A stretch of 64,000 nucleotides of DNA from Actinomyces trachealis (GCF_015711475.1 NZ_CP065027.1:1054001-1118000); one strand, 5' to 3'. Positions 14,473-23,980 are shown, counted from the stretch's first letter. Translations and numbers: made by a program. The notes: generated by a model from the sequence alone, not told the origin.

Positions 14473-15493
14473 GCACACACAGTCCCAAGCCACAACCGCC
14501 GCCAGCCACGCAGCCCATCCAGATACCAAGCAGCCGGTCCGCCGCGTCCTGGTGGTCGGCCGCGAGGAAGGTGTTCGCAACGCCCCGCCCCACGCCCGCT
14601 CCGCAACCCCCACGACCGCCACCGCCGAACGCGTCCGCGGCCTGCTGACCCGCCACCGCGTCGACGCTCTCGGCCTAGACGACTTGCCCCTAAAGGTGGA
14701 CGCCACCGGTGAGACCCAGGTGTGCACGGACGCAGGCACCTGGGGCATCGACTTTGTACTGGTCATAGGCGGCGACGGCACCATCCTGCGAGCCTTGGAA
14801 TTCGCCCGCCAGTACGACGTCCCACTGGTCGGGGTGAACACCGGGCACGTTGGCTTCCTGGCTGAAGCCGACCCAGACGCCCTGGAGAACGTGGTCGAGC
14901 GGGTAGTCTCCGGGGACTACACCGTGGAGACCCGCATGGTCGTGGACGTGCAGGTCGACAACCCTGACGGCACCACCACCCGCTCCTGGGCCCTGAACGA
15001 GGCCGCTCTTGAGAAACGCGATCGCGCCCGCATGCTGGAGGTCGCCATTGGCGTGGACGGGCAGGCCGTCTCCTCCTTTGGCTGCGACGGCCTGATCATG
15101 TCCACCCCCACCGGCTCCACCGCCTACGCCTTCTCGGGTGGCGGCCCCATCGTCTGGCCAGACGTGGACGCGATGCTGCTCGTGCCTATCGCCGCCCATG
15201 CCCTGTTTACCCGCCCACTGGTGGTGGGACCCGGCTCCTGCCTGGAGATCGTGGTCAAGCACGCCGGAGCCGAGGGCGCCGAGGTCTGGTGCGACGGGCG
15301 GCGTCACTTGCCCGTTCCGCCAGGCGCACACCTGCGTGTCACTCGTTCGCCGCAGCCGGTTCGCCTGGCCCGTCTCAACGATGCCCCCTTCTCCCAGCGG
15401 CTCGTGGCCAAGCTCAAGCTTCCCGTGGAGGGCTGGCGTACCGGGGCGCCCACCGCTGTCTCCCCAGAACCCGACCCTGAGGACGAGGCATGA
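14465..15493 (+). CDS. nadK: NAD kinase
   Basis: ATP- or polyphosphate-dependent kinase converting NAD to NADP. Motifs: 'VIGGDGTILRA' (GGDGT about residue 102), 'GVNTGHVGFLAE', the NE motif in 'ALNEAALEKRD', and 'GLIMSTPTGSTAYAFSGGG'. I choose the ATG at 14465 because AAGGAGA lies just upstream; the frame is also open from an ATG at 14417, which would overlap tlyA more deeply. The first about 85 residues are variable. It sits in the conserved order tlyA-nadK-recN, with its stop overlapping the recN start (ATGA). Length (342 aa) is slightly above the family norm because of the N-terminal extension. Confidence 0.94.
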   Translation: MPEHTQSQATTAASHAAHPDTKQPVRRVLVVGREEGVRNAPPHARSATPTTATAERVRGLLTRHRVDALGLDDLPLKVDATGETQVCTDAGTWGIDFVLVIGGDGTILRALEFARQYDVPLVGVNTGHVGFLAEADPDALENVVERVVSGDYTVETRMVVDVQVDNPDGTTTRSWALNEAALEKRDRARMLEVAIGVDGQAVSSFGCDGLIMSTPTGSTAYAFSGGGPIVWPDVDAMLLVPIAAHALFTRPLVVGPGSCLEIVVKHAGAEGAEVWCDGRRHLPVPPGAHLRVTRSPQPVRLARLNDAPFSQRLVAKLKLPVEGWRTGAPTAVSPEPDPEDEA

Positions 15494-17277
15494 TCGAGTC
15501 CCTGCACATTGAGGACCTAGGCGTCATCGAGCAGGCTGACCTGGCTCTCAGCCCCGGCCTGACCGCTTTGACCGGAGAGACCGGTGCCGGTAAGACCATG
15601 GTCCTCACCTCCCTTGGTCTGCTGCTGGGACAGCGCGCAGAGTCCTCCGTGGTGCGCAGCGGGGCCAAAGCCGCGCGAGTGGAAGGCACCTGGCTACTGG
15701 ATCCAAGATCCCGTCCCGCCGAACGGGCCACCGACGCGGGCGCCGCCCTAGACGAGGACCTGCTGATCGCCAGCCGCACCGTGCCCGCCCAAGGCCGCTC
15801 TCGTGCCCACCTTGGCGGCGCCGCCGTGCCTTCCACCGTCCTGGCCGACGTCGGAAACCGGCTCGTCTCCGTGCACGGCCAAGCCGATCAACTCCGCCTG
15901 CGCTCCGCCGCTGCCCAACGTGCCGCCCTCGACTCCCTAGGGGGCGCCCCTCACAACGCGCTGTGCCGCCAGTACGCCAACGCCTACCGCCGCCACCAGG
16001 CTGCCACCAACGCCCTGGCTGAGTGGCAAGCCGGTACCCAGCAGCGTGCGCAGGAGGCTGAGACCCTGCGCACCTGGCTCGACCAGCTTGAGCAACTCGC
16101 CCCCCAGCCGGGAGAAGACCACGCCCTCACCACAGAGGCGCAGCGCCTAGACCATGCCGAGGATCTACGTCGCGCCACCATGGGGGCGCGCAACGCCCTG
16201 ACTGCGGATGAGGAAGCCGGTGCTCTGGGAGAGCCCCTCGACGTCGCGAGCTTACTTGCGACCGCCAGCCGTGCGCTCGAACCAGTGACCAGCCTGGACC
16301 CCATCCTGCAGTCCCAAGCCACGCGCCTACAAGAACTCAGCTACCTCACGGCAGACATTGCCTCCGAGTTGAGCGACCACTTGGCCCGCCTGGACGCCGA
16401 CCCCACCCGCCTGGCAGCAGTCCAAGAACGCCGCGCCCAGTTGGCTCGCGCCTGCCAGGAGATTGGCGGTGTCACCGCCCAGATCGACGACGTCGACGCC
16501 CTCCTGGCCTGGGGGCAGACAGCTGCTGCCCGCCTGGCAGAGATCGACGGCCCCGAAGGCACCCACGCCGACCTCACCGAGGAGCTGGAAGCGGCGCAGC
16601 AGGAGTTAACCGGCCTGGCCCAACAACTCACGCACGCCCGTCAGCAACTCGCCCACACTCTGCAGAAGCGCGTCACCGCAGAGCTGACCGGCCTGGAGAT
16701 GAAGGGGGCCCGGCTGGTGGTGGAGCTTGCCCCACTGGACGAGCCCGGACCCACCGGTGCGGAGACCGTGACCCTCCTGCTCGTCTCCCACCCCGGCGCC
16801 CCTGCCATGCCCCTAGGCAAAGGTGCCTCCGGCGGCGAACTCTCCCGCATCATGCTTGCGCTTGAGGTGGTTCTTGCGGCAGCGCCTGCACATGCCGTCA
16901 GCACCCAGGCCAGTCGCGAGCATGCCCGGACCCTCGTGTTTGACGAGATCGACGCCGGCGTCGGTGGCCGGGCCGCCCGCGAGATCGGACGCCGCCTGGC
17001 CCGCCTGGCCCGCAGCTACCAGGTCATCGTGGTCACCCACCTGGCACAGGTAGCTGCTTGGGCAGATACCCAGCTGGTGGTCCGCAAGGAGGAACTGTCC
17101 GCGCCTAGCGCTGAGGGACAGATGGTTGGGGTCCGCACCCACGTGGACGCCGTAACCGGTAAAGAACGGGAGCGGGAGCTGGCCCGCATGCTCTCCGGGC
17201 ACGAGGACTCCCAGGCAGCCCTGCGGCATGCCGCTGAGCTTCTCGCAGAAGCAGACGTGGCACAATCCCAGTTGTGA
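15490..17277 (+). CDS. recN: DNA repair ATPase RecN
   Basis: SMC-like ATPase acting on DNA double-strand breaks in recombinational repair. The N-terminal head has Walker A 'TGETGAGKTMVL' (about residues 28-39). The middle (about 150-400) is helical and rich in A, L, Q and E, as expected for the coiled-coil arms. The C-terminal head has the ABC signature 'GASGGELSRIMLALE' and Walker B 'LVFDEIDAGVGG', followed by 'VVTHLAQVAAWAD'. Full-length at 595 aa. It is translationally coupled both to nadK upstream (ATGA) and to the steA-like gene downstream (GTGA). In many bacteria recN is damage-induced, but no SOS box can be expected inside this coupled operon. Confidence 0.95.
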   Translation: MIESLHIEDLGVIEQADLALSPGLTALTGETGAGKTMVLTSLGLLLGQRAESSVVRSGAKAARVEGTWLLDPRSRPAERATDAGAALDEDLLIASRTVPAQGRSRAHLGGAAVPSTVLADVGNRLVSVHGQADQLRLRSAAAQRAALDSLGGAPHNALCRQYANAYRRHQAATNALAEWQAGTQQRAQEAETLRTWLDQLEQLAPQPGEDHALTTEAQRLDHAEDLRRATMGARNALTADEEAGALGEPLDVASLLATASRALEPVTSLDPILQSQATRLQELSYLTADIASELSDHLARLDADPTRLAAVQERRAQLARACQEIGGVTAQIDDVDALLAWGQTAAARLAEIDGPEGTHADLTEELEAAQQELTGLAQQLTHARQQLAHTLQKRVTAELTGLEMKGARLVVELAPLDEPGPTGAETVTLLLVSHPGAPAMPLGKGASGGELSRIMLALEVVLAAAPAHAVSTQASREHARTLVFDEIDAGVGGRAAREIGRRLARLARSYQVIVVTHLAQVAAWADTQLVVRKEELSAPSAEGQMVGVRTHVDAVTGKERERELARMLSGHEDSQAALRHAAELLAEADVAQSQL

Positions 17278-18482
17278 GAAACCCTCTGCGCCGCCGACCA
17301 GACGCTGACGGGCCCGAACTCCTCAGCGGTCAGGTGAGGGTGGACTCCCGTACCAAACGCCTAACCAAACGGCTCCAGCCTGGGGACATCGCGGTTGTCG
17401 ACCACACCGACCTAGATCGGGTGGCCGCCGAGGCGCTGGTGGAGTGCCAGCCCGCCGCCGTCCTTAACGCCGCCCCTTCTGTCTCCGGCCGCTACCCAAA
17501 CCTCGGCCCGCGCATCCTCGTGGAGGCTGGCATCCCCCTTATCGACGACCTAGGCCCAGACGTCATGCGCCTCAAAGAGGGCCAGGACGTGCAGGTCCAG
17601 GGCACGCAGGTTCGTGACGCAGGTGGCACCAAGCTCCTAGCCGAGGGGAAGCGACAGGACGAGGTTTCCGTGGCAGCCCTGATGGAGGAGGCCCGCAAGG
17701 GCTTGTCCACTCAGCTGGAGGCTTTCACTACCAACACCATGGAGTACATGCGCGAGGAGCGGGACCTACTGCTCAATGGCGTCGGCATGCCTGACATCAA
17801 GACACAGCTCAACGGCAGGCACGTGCTAGTGGTGGTGCGCGGATACTCCTACAAGGAGGACCTGAAGGTCCTCAAGCCCTACATCCGGGACTACAAGCCC
17901 GTGCTCATCGGCGTCGACGGCGGGGCCGACGCCATCTTGGACCTGGGTCTCAAACCAGACATGATCGTCGGGGACATGGACTCCGTCTCGGACAAGGCCC
18001 TGGCCTGCGGCGCGGAGATCGTGGTGCACGCCTACCGTGACGGCCGCGCCCCCGGCCTGGAGAGAGTCGAGTCTGTGGGGGTAGAGCACCTGGTCTTCTC
18101 CGCGACCGGCACCAGTGAGGACATCGCCATGCTCATGGCCGATGAGGCCGGGGCCGAGCTTATCGTCGCCGTGGGAACTCACGTCACCCTGCTGGAGTTT
18201 CTGGACAAGGGCCGGGCCGGAATGAGTTCCACGTTCCTGACCCGCCTCAAAGTGGGCTCCAAGCTCGTGGACGCCAAGGGCGTCTCACACCTGTACAAGA
18301 CCCGCATCTCTTCCTGGCAGTTGAGCATGCTGGCGTTGGCAGGCCTGTTCGCCCTGTGGGCGGCGCTGTCCTCCACCCCCGCAGGCCAGACCTTCCTAGG
18401 TTTGTTTGGTGCCCTGTGGGATGACCTGGTCAACTTCCTACGAGGTCTAGTGGGCCTGGCACCGAAAGAGCCAATGGTCTGA
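17274..18482 (+). CDS. steA: SteA-like putative cytokinetic-ring protein
   Basis: A 402-aa protein with a thiamin-pyrophosphokinase-like core: 'LIGVDGGADAILDLGLKPD' followed by 'IVGDMDSVSD' (about residues 210-245). A single C-terminal membrane segment lies at about residues 345-367. Its position after recN and before a MctB/SteB-like gene matches Rv1697-Rv1698 and the Corynebacterium glutamicum steA-steB pair. There the two proteins work together at the septum and influence wall hydrolase activation. The GTG start overlaps the recN stop. A true thiamin pyrophosphokinase is unlikely given the size and membrane anchor. Confidence 0.83.
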   Translation: MRNPLRRRPDADGPELLSGQVRVDSRTKRLTKRLQPGDIAVVDHTDLDRVAAEALVECQPAAVLNAAPSVSGRYPNLGPRILVEAGIPLIDDLGPDVMRLKEGQDVQVQGTQVRDAGGTKLLAEGKRQDEVSVAALMEEARKGLSTQLEAFTTNTMEYMREERDLLLNGVGMPDIKTQLNGRHVLVVVRGYSYKEDLKVLKPYIRDYKPVLIGVDGGADAILDLGLKPDMIVGDMDSVSDKALACGAEIVVHAYRDGRAPGLERVESVGVEHLVFSATGTSEDIAMLMADEAGAELIVAVGTHVTLLEFLDKGRAGMSSTFLTRLKVGSKLVDAKGVSHLYKTRISSWQLSMLALAGLFALWAALSSTPAGQTFLGLFGALWDDLVNFLRGLVGLAPKEPMV

Positions 18483-18522
18483 TCCACCCTGCCTCGAGGA
18501 ACTGATAGAGAAGGACCACCCA

Positions 18523-19548
18523 ATGATCGACTTCCGCTACCACCTGGTCTCCCTCATTTCCGTCTTCCTGGCGCTTGCAGTCGGCGTCGTGCTGGGAGCC
18601 GGACCGTTGCAGAACTCCCTCGGCAATGCCCTCAACGACCAGGTGACCCAGTTGCGACAGGACCGCCAGTCCATACAGGGCAGGTTGGAGAACACCGAGC
18701 AGGCTGTCAATGAGCGGGACGCTTACATTACTCAGGCTGCAAACGCACTGCTGCCCACCGTGCTCAACGGCCAGAAGGTAGCTCTGGTGACGCTGCCCGA
18801 GACCGACAAGCAGGACCTCGACTCCCTGGGCGAGCAGATCAAGATCGCTGGCGGCACTGTGGTCACCCGTGTGGCCATGACAAGTATGTGGACCGATGCC
18901 GACAAGGCCTCCTACCGCTCCAGCCTGGCCGGACAGCTGGCCCCATACCTCCCGGGCGTGAACGTCGGCGAGGGCAATACGGCGCTGGGCGCTGGGCTCG
19001 GCAAGGCCCTCACGACGGACGGTGAGGAGTCCACGATCCTGTTGGACCTCCTGAGCGACTCGAAGGCCGCATTGGTCACGGTTGAGGAGGAGCAGGCCAG
19101 CACCGCCACCATGATCGTGGTGGTTGGTCCGCGCGCCAAGGACGAACCGGCTGTGCCCACGGCCCCGACTACACCACGCATCGACCCCAGCCAGTGGGTC
19201 AGCGCTGTGCGCGGCATTGTTTCCAAAGCAACCACTGTGGCACTTGGTGAGGCAGCCAGCCCCACCGGCCTGGTCACACTGTTGCGCCAGGAGCAGGCAG
19301 CCGTGAGCACTGTGGACTCTGTGGGACAGATCGCTGCCTCCACCTCCACGGTCCTCGCCCTAGCGGCAGTCTCCCAGGGCGTCATCCAGGACTACGGCTT
19401 TGACAAGGGCGCTGACGCAGTGATCCCCGCGATCTCTGGCATGGCTGCCGTTGGCCCGGCGCAGCCGACCCCAGGGCTGCCCGAGCCCGCTACCGAGCCC
19501 ACTGGGCAGTCCGGTGGACAGTCCGCAGAGCAGCCCACGGCGGGCTGA
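18523..19548 (+). CDS. steB: SteB/MctB-like membrane-anchored protein
   Basis: A 341-aa protein with the diagnostic N-terminus 'MIDFRYHLVSLISVFLALA' leading into one membrane helix (about residues 8-28). A coiled-coil stretch follows (about 38-72, rich in Q, R, E and N), then an extracytoplasmic alpha/beta domain. The last about 40 residues are P, Q, E and G-rich. The family includes M. tuberculosis MctB (Rv1698, once reported as a copper-linked channel protein) and C. glutamicum SteB, partner of SteA. Clustering with steA and murJ favours the division or cell-wall role. A GAGAAGGA ribosome site precedes the ATG. Confidence 0.85.
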   Translation: MIDFRYHLVSLISVFLALAVGVVLGAGPLQNSLGNALNDQVTQLRQDRQSIQGRLENTEQAVNERDAYITQAANALLPTVLNGQKVALVTLPETDKQDLDSLGEQIKIAGGTVVTRVAMTSMWTDADKASYRSSLAGQLAPYLPGVNVGEGNTALGAGLGKALTTDGEESTILLDLLSDSKAALVTVEEEQASTATMIVVVGPRAKDEPAVPTAPTTPRIDPSQWVSAVRGIVSKATTVALGEAASPTGLVTLLRQEQAAVSTVDSVGQIAASTSTVLALAAVSQGVIQDYGFDKGADAVIPAISGMAAVGPAQPTPGLPEPATEPTGQSGGQSAEQPTAG

Positions 19549-19551
19549 GCC

Positions 19552-20445
19552 ATGGCCGCACGCCTCCAGAATCGCGTCCTACTCGGCCTGGCCAGCGCTG
19601 CCACCGCCTGTTTAGGCTCGCGGGCCCTAGCGGGGGCCAGCGACCTGGAACGGCAGAACTTCCGTGGCCGCACTGTCTCCCTGCGCGGTGGCGTGGGAGC
19701 CGGGCTAGGTGCGCTTGCCGCCGCCGCGTTGAGCGCCGTGCCACGGCGCCCAGATGGGGCCGCCCAGGCGAGCGCAGCCACTGTAGCGGTCCTGTGCGCT
19801 ACTGGCGCCGGGCTCGTTGACGACCTGGATGCGGGCAAGCACGACGGCGACGCCCCCGCCAAAGGGCTGCGTGGTCACCTGGGGGCACTGGCTCACGGCC
19901 ACGTGACCACCGGCGTGCTGAAGATCGCCGTGATTGGTGGGGGAGCTGCCGCCGCGGGCCTCCTGCTGGCCCAGGATTCTGCCCGCCTTGCGCCACGGCA
20001 TCCGGGCAGGGTGCAGCTACTGACCGACGCCGCCGTGCGGGCGGTGATAGTCGCAGGCTGGGCGAATCTAGCTAACCTCCTGGACCTGCGCCCCGGCCGG
20101 GCCCTCAAAGCCTGCGCCCTGGCAGCTGCCCCACTGGCCCTCAGCCCAGACGGCCTCTCTGCGACCGGGACCGGTCTGCTCGCCTGCGGCGTGGTCGGCG
20201 TCGCCACCGCCAGTGCGCCCTCCGACCTTGCGGAAAACAGCATGCTGGGGGACACCGGGGCCAATGCCCTGGGCGCCCTCCTAGGTTCTTCCCTGGCTAC
20301 CCACCCCTGCCCAGCATTACGTGCCACTGCTGGGGCCATCGCGGTGGGACTGGTGCTAGCGAGCGAGAAGGTCTCCTTCAGCTGGGTGATCGACCAGACC
20401 CCCTGGTTAGCTGCGATTGACGGCTTGGGCCGCCGCCGCTCATGA
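19552..20445 (+). CDS. MraY/WecA-like membrane protein (divergent)
   Basis: A 297-aa polytopic membrane protein with echoes of the polyprenyl-phosphate sugar-1-phosphate transferase family: 'FRGRTVSLRGG' near the N-terminus, 'GLVDDLDAGK' (compare DDxxD), 'NLLDLRPGRALK' (compare NxxDGxDG) and 'MLGDTGANALGALLG' (compare GDxGS). The catalytic-type aspartates DD and GD are kept, but the protein is shorter than the usual 330-370 residues and the histidine-rich loop is not obvious. It could be a transferase with a restricted role or a catalytically altered partner of MurJ. It starts 3 bases after the steB stop and overlaps murJ by ATGA. Confidence 0.65.
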   Translation: MAARLQNRVLLGLASAATACLGSRALAGASDLERQNFRGRTVSLRGGVGAGLGALAAAALSAVPRRPDGAAQASAATVAVLCATGAGLVDDLDAGKHDGDAPAKGLRGHLGALAHGHVTTGVLKIAVIGGGAAAAGLLLAQDSARLAPRHPGRVQLLTDAAVRAVIVAGWANLANLLDLRPGRALKACALAAAPLALSPDGLSATGTGLLACGVVGVATASAPSDLAENSMLGDTGANALGALLGSSLATHPCPALRATAGAIAVGLVLASEKVSFSWVIDQTPWLAAIDGLGRRRS

Positions 20446-22079
20446 GTTCCACGCCGGGCGGTTGCCGCGGACCTGGCTCTAGAGGAGCCGCTGACGTCAG
20501 CTCAGTAGCGGGCCTGACCCTAGTTTCCCGTGCCCTAGGATTCCTCCGCTGGGTGGTACAGGCGACGACAGTTGGAGCGGGAACCGTTGCTGGCGCCTAC
20601 GCCACCGCCAACCAGGTCCCCAACGTTCTCTACGAGGTGGTGGTGGGCGGAGCCCTAGCCGCCACTGTGGTCCCGCTGTTGGCTTCATCTGCACAAGGCG
20701 CCACCCCCGAGCGTTCAGGGCGCGTGGCCTCCGGCCTGCTTGGCATCGTCATGCTGGTGCTGGTGCCCGCCGCCGCGCTCCTAGCCCTGGCAGCTGAACC
20801 GATCGCCCAACTCTTACCTGTCTCAGTTGATGCTGACGCCCAGTTGCAGCGCCAGCTGGTGGTTTCCTTCCTACGCATGTTCGCCCTGCAGGTGCCTCTC
20901 TATGGGCTGGGCGTGGTGCTCACCGGCATCCTGCAGGCCCACCACTCCTTCATCTGGCCTGCCCTGGCCCCAGTGCTTTCCAGCCTGGTGGTGATGGCTA
21001 CCTACGGCGTCTACGGGCAAATGCAGGCTGGCTCCTCGCATACGGCCCTGCTCCTGCTCGGCTGGGGCACCACCGCTGGCGTGGCCGCACTCAGCCTGCC
21101 GCTACTAATCCCGATGCACCAACTGGGGATCCGCCTGCGCCCCACCTTGGGACTCGCAGGGGAGGACCGCCGCCGTGCCCTGAGCCTGGCCGGGGCGGGA
21201 GCCTGGACCCTGCTGGCCCAGCAAGCCAGCGTGCTGGTGGTGCTGGCTCTGGCTCGTGCTGGAGGTACCTCCGGCACCGTAGCCGTCTACCAGTACACGC
21301 AGGCGGTTTACCTGCTGCCTTACGCTGTGCTGGCTGTGCCTGTGACCACCGTGCTCTACCCGCGACTCTCCGCCGCTTTCTCCGAGGAGGGAAGCGCCGC
21401 CGAGCGGGCCCATGATCTGGCGGCGCGTGGTACCGCTCTGGTGACCGCAGTTGCCTGTGCTGGCGCTGCGGCCCTGGTGGCCGTCTCCGCCGGGGCAGAG
21501 CGCTTCTTCAACCAGCTCACTGATGTGGAAGGCATGGGCTGGGCACTGGTGGCGCTGGCTCCGGCAGTGCTCGGAATCAGCCTGGTGCACCAGCTCACCC
21601 GGGTGCTCTTTGCCGCGCATGGCTCAAGGCAAGCCGCCCTGGCCGCAAGCTTGGGCTGGCTGGTGGTGATCGCGGCATCCACCGCAGCGGTGCGATTGCT
21701 GGCACCCAATGGCGGTGCAGCTTCCGCCACCCTGCTGGCGCTGTCCTTGGGACTGAGCTTAGGCATGCTGGTGGCTGCAGGCGCCCTGCTGTGGCTGCTG
21801 GGCCGCTACGTGGGTGCGGCGGCGCTGGCACCGGTTTGGCGGTGCCTGGCGGTGTGCCTGCCGGTGGCTGCCCTTGGCGGCTACCTGGCCCGGGTGGTCA
21901 CTGTGGCCATCGGTGGGACCTGGTTGATGGTCTTGGTGGCGGTGCTGGTAGCCCTGGTTGCCGCTGGTCTGGTGCTGGCTGCCGGGTACCTGGCCCAACC
22001 AGGGCTGTTCGCCGTCCTCGGGCGGGAAACACAGGCTACCGCCCCATACAAGCAACTCGGAGAGGAGCCCGCGAGGTGA
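20442..22079 (+). CDS. murJ: Lipid II flippase MurJ
   Basis: MOP-superfamily membrane protein that moves lipid II to the outer face of the membrane for peptidoglycan synthesis. The sequence is almost entirely hydrophobic with about 14 helices. It keeps the family blocks 'SRALGFLRWVVQA' (the conserved arginines of helix 1) and 'ANQVPNVLYEVVVGGALAA'. At 545 aa it is a plain MurJ core, lacking the long cytoplasmic pseudokinase tail found in mycobacterial MviN. The first about 20 residues are extra and polar. Its start overlaps the preceding membrane-protein gene (ATGA) and its stop overlaps a glycosyltransferase start (GTGA), implying coordinated translation of a cell-wall operon. Confidence 0.92.
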   Translation: MSSTPGGCRGPGSRGAADVSSVAGLTLVSRALGFLRWVVQATTVGAGTVAGAYATANQVPNVLYEVVVGGALAATVVPLLASSAQGATPERSGRVASGLLGIVMLVLVPAAALLALAAEPIAQLLPVSVDADAQLQRQLVVSFLRMFALQVPLYGLGVVLTGILQAHHSFIWPALAPVLSSLVVMATYGVYGQMQAGSSHTALLLLGWGTTAGVAALSLPLLIPMHQLGIRLRPTLGLAGEDRRRALSLAGAGAWTLLAQQASVLVVLALARAGGTSGTVAVYQYTQAVYLLPYAVLAVPVTTVLYPRLSAAFSEEGSAAERAHDLAARGTALVTAVACAGAAALVAVSAGAERFFNQLTDVEGMGWALVALAPAVLGISLVHQLTRVLFAAHGSRQAALAASLGWLVVIAASTAAVRLLAPNGGAASATLLALSLGLSLGMLVAAGALLWLLGRYVGAAALAPVWRCLAVCLPVAALGGYLARVVTVAIGGTWLMVLVAVLVALVAAGLVLAAGYLAQPGLFAVLGRETQATAPYKQLGEEPAR

Positions 22080-23239
22080 GTGCGCAAGACAAGCTGCAAG
22101 CAGGCAGCGGGCGACGTCGGGTCCTGGAGGTATCTGGCTCGGCGGCCGGGGGAGTGCGCGCCCACCTGGGCCAGTGTGCCCAGCTGCTCAGCGAGGCTGG
22201 CCATGACGTCATCGTGGCGGCTCCTGCAGGGGTGCTGGAAGGTTTGGTCCTGGGAGGAGCCAGAGGAGAGGCGCTGGGGCTTGGCCCCCGCCCCGGAGTG
22301 GGCGACCTGCTGGTGCTTGCTCGTTTGTGGCGTCTAGGCCGCGGCGCTGACGCCGTGCATGCCCATGGTCTGCGTGCTGGTGCCGCAGCCGCCTTGGCCC
22401 TGGGACGACGCCGTCCCGGTCGCAGCCGCCTGGTGGTCACACTGCACAACCTGCCTGTTGGCGGAAGGCTCACGCGCTGGACCGGGCAGCGCCTGCACGC
22501 CCTGGTCTGCTCCCACGCAGACCTGGTACTGGCCGTGAGCCCCGACCTGGCCGAGCAGGCCCTTGCCGCAGGGTGTCCCGAGGTTGAGCTAGCTGTCGTG
22601 CCCGCACCACCATGCCCACAGGCGGAGCTGGCCAGCACTGAGCCAGTGTCTGCTGTGGCTGCTACTGCGGCGGTTCCCAATGCTCCCAGGACAGCCTGGC
22701 CCGTAGACGCTACCCGCCTGCTCACGGTTGCGCGCCTGGCTCCGCAAAAGGGCCTGGATCTGTTGCTGGACGCCGCCGCCCGGCTCACCCAGGAGGTAGC
22801 CGCCGGGCGCTTGCCAACCTTCTGCTGGGCGGTGGCCGGGGACGGTCCTGGGAGGCAGGCCGCCCAGGCGCGGATCAACGCTGAGCACCTGCCTGTGCGT
22901 TTGCTGGGCCGTCGCGAAGACGTGCCCTCCCTCATGGCTCAGGCCGACCTGGTGGTGCAGGCCAGCCTGTGGGAGGGGCAGCCCTTGACGATCCAGGAAG
23001 CCCTGCAAGCCGGAGCCGCCGTTCTAGCCACCGACGTCGGCGGCACCGCGCACACTGCTCGTGGGGCTGCCGCCTTGGTCCCTGCCCAGGCCAGTTCCCT
23101 GGCAGCTGCGGCGCAACGACTGCTGACTGACCCCGGAGCCCTGGACGACCTCAGGGCGCGCGCCCGCAGGGTCGCCAAGGAGTTGCCCGGTCAGGCGCAG
23201 TTGCGCAGCCAACTCGCCACGGCGCTCCGCCTGACCTGA
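22076..23239 (+). CDS. Glycosyltransferase, family 4 type
   Basis: GT-B fold glycosyltransferase. The C-terminal nucleotide-sugar domain has 'LLTVARLAPQKGLDLLLDAA', 'VAGDGPGR' and 'LLGRREDVPSLMAQADLVV'. The acidic pair of the EX7E region lies in 'SLWEGQPLTIQEALQAG'. The N-terminal domain begins with 'VLEVSGSAAGGVRAHLGQ', the usual acceptor-binding start. I choose the GTG at 22076, which overlaps the murJ stop and has GGAGAGGAG about 12 bases upstream; longer frames into murJ are not credible. Product length is 387 aa. Acceptor unknown; linkage to murJ suggests a wall or membrane glycan. Confidence 0.85.
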   Translation: MSAQDKLQAGSGRRRVLEVSGSAAGGVRAHLGQCAQLLSEAGHDVIVAAPAGVLEGLVLGGARGEALGLGPRPGVGDLLVLARLWRLGRGADAVHAHGLRAGAAAALALGRRRPGRSRLVVTLHNLPVGGRLTRWTGQRLHALVCSHADLVLAVSPDLAEQALAAGCPEVELAVVPAPPCPQAELASTEPVSAVAATAAVPNAPRTAWPVDATRLLTVARLAPQKGLDLLLDAAARLTQEVAAGRLPTFCWAVAGDGPGRQAAQARINAEHLPVRLLGRREDVPSLMAQADLVVQASLWEGQPLTIQEALQAGAAVLATDVGGTAHTARGAAALVPAQASSLAAAAQRLLTDPGALDDLRARARRVAKELPGQAQLRSQLATALRLT

Positions 23240-23311
23240 GTGGTCAGGTTGCCGTAGGGTTCGGGGTGCCTGGGTAACAGCCCCGGCAGGCGTCTGTAAG
23301 GAAGTATTTCC

Positions 23312-23980
23312 GTGAGCGAGCTGTGTGACCAGCAGGACCAGAGTCGAGAGCTGACGGCCAGTGAACGGGTCTGGAGTGGCCCGATCTTCGCCGTCGACGC
23401 TGACCTGCTGCGTCTGCGGCCTCAGGACGAGCCAGTGGCCCGCCAGGTGGTGCTGCACAACAACGCCGTCGCCGTTGTCGCCCTGCGGGAGGGGAAGGCC
23501 TCTTCTCAGGCCGACGGCGCCCCTGAGGTCCTCATGATCTGCCAGTACCGCCACCCCATGCGCGCCCGGCTGTGGGAGATCCCCGCAGGTTTGCAAGATC
23601 TGGTGGGGGAGGAGCCGGTGAGGACTGCCCAGAGGGAGCTGGCGGAGGAGACTGACCTAGGCGCTAAACAGTGGGACGTCCTGGTGGACCTGTACGCCTC
23701 ACCTGGTTTCACGACTGAGTCTGTTCGCGTGTTTCTGGCCAGAGACTTGTTCGAGCTGCCTAGTGCTGAGCGCAGCGAGCGGGAGGCTGAGGAGGCAGAG
23801 TTCGTGCCTACCTGGGTGTCGCTGGAGGAGGCCGTGCGCGCCGCCTTAGAGGGGCGCTTACACAATTGCTCCACGGTGGCTGGCCTGCTCGCTGCGGACC
23901 GGGCACGGACCCACGGATTCCAGGGACTTAGAGCGGTTGACGCTCCCTGGTTGCGTTCGCCTGTAGCATTCGGGCGCTGA
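23312..23980 (+). CDS. NUDIX hydrolase (ADP-ribose pyrophosphatase-like)
   Basis: A 222-aa NUDIX protein. The Nudix box runs 'GLQDLVGEEPVRTAQ' then 'RELAEETDLG' (about residues 98-122), preceded by 'ICQYRHPMRARLWEIPAG', a typical ADP-ribose pyrophosphatase arrangement. Relatives split ADP-ribose or similar nucleoside diphosphate sugars. M. tuberculosis has the homologous Rv1700 at the end of the same gene block. The GTG start is preceded by AAGGAAG at good distance. It closes this co-directional block; the 72-base gap before it could contain its own promoter. Confidence 0.88.
   Translation: MSELCDQQDQSRELTASERVWSGPIFAVDADLLRLRPQDEPVARQVVLHNNAVAVVALREGKASSQADGAPEVLMICQYRHPMRARLWEIPAGLQDLVGEEPVRTAQRELAEETDLGAKQWDVLVDLYASPGFTTESVRVFLARDLFELPSAERSEREAEEAEFVPTWVSLEEAVRAALEGRLHNCSTVAGLLAADRARTHGFQGLRAVDAPWLRSPVAFGR

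Noticed and set aside
21791..22075. Longer N-terminus for the glycosyltransferase, starting inside murJ
   Set aside because: It would overlap murJ by nearly 290 bases with glycine/proline-rich sequence, whereas the GTG at 22076 gives a normal family start.
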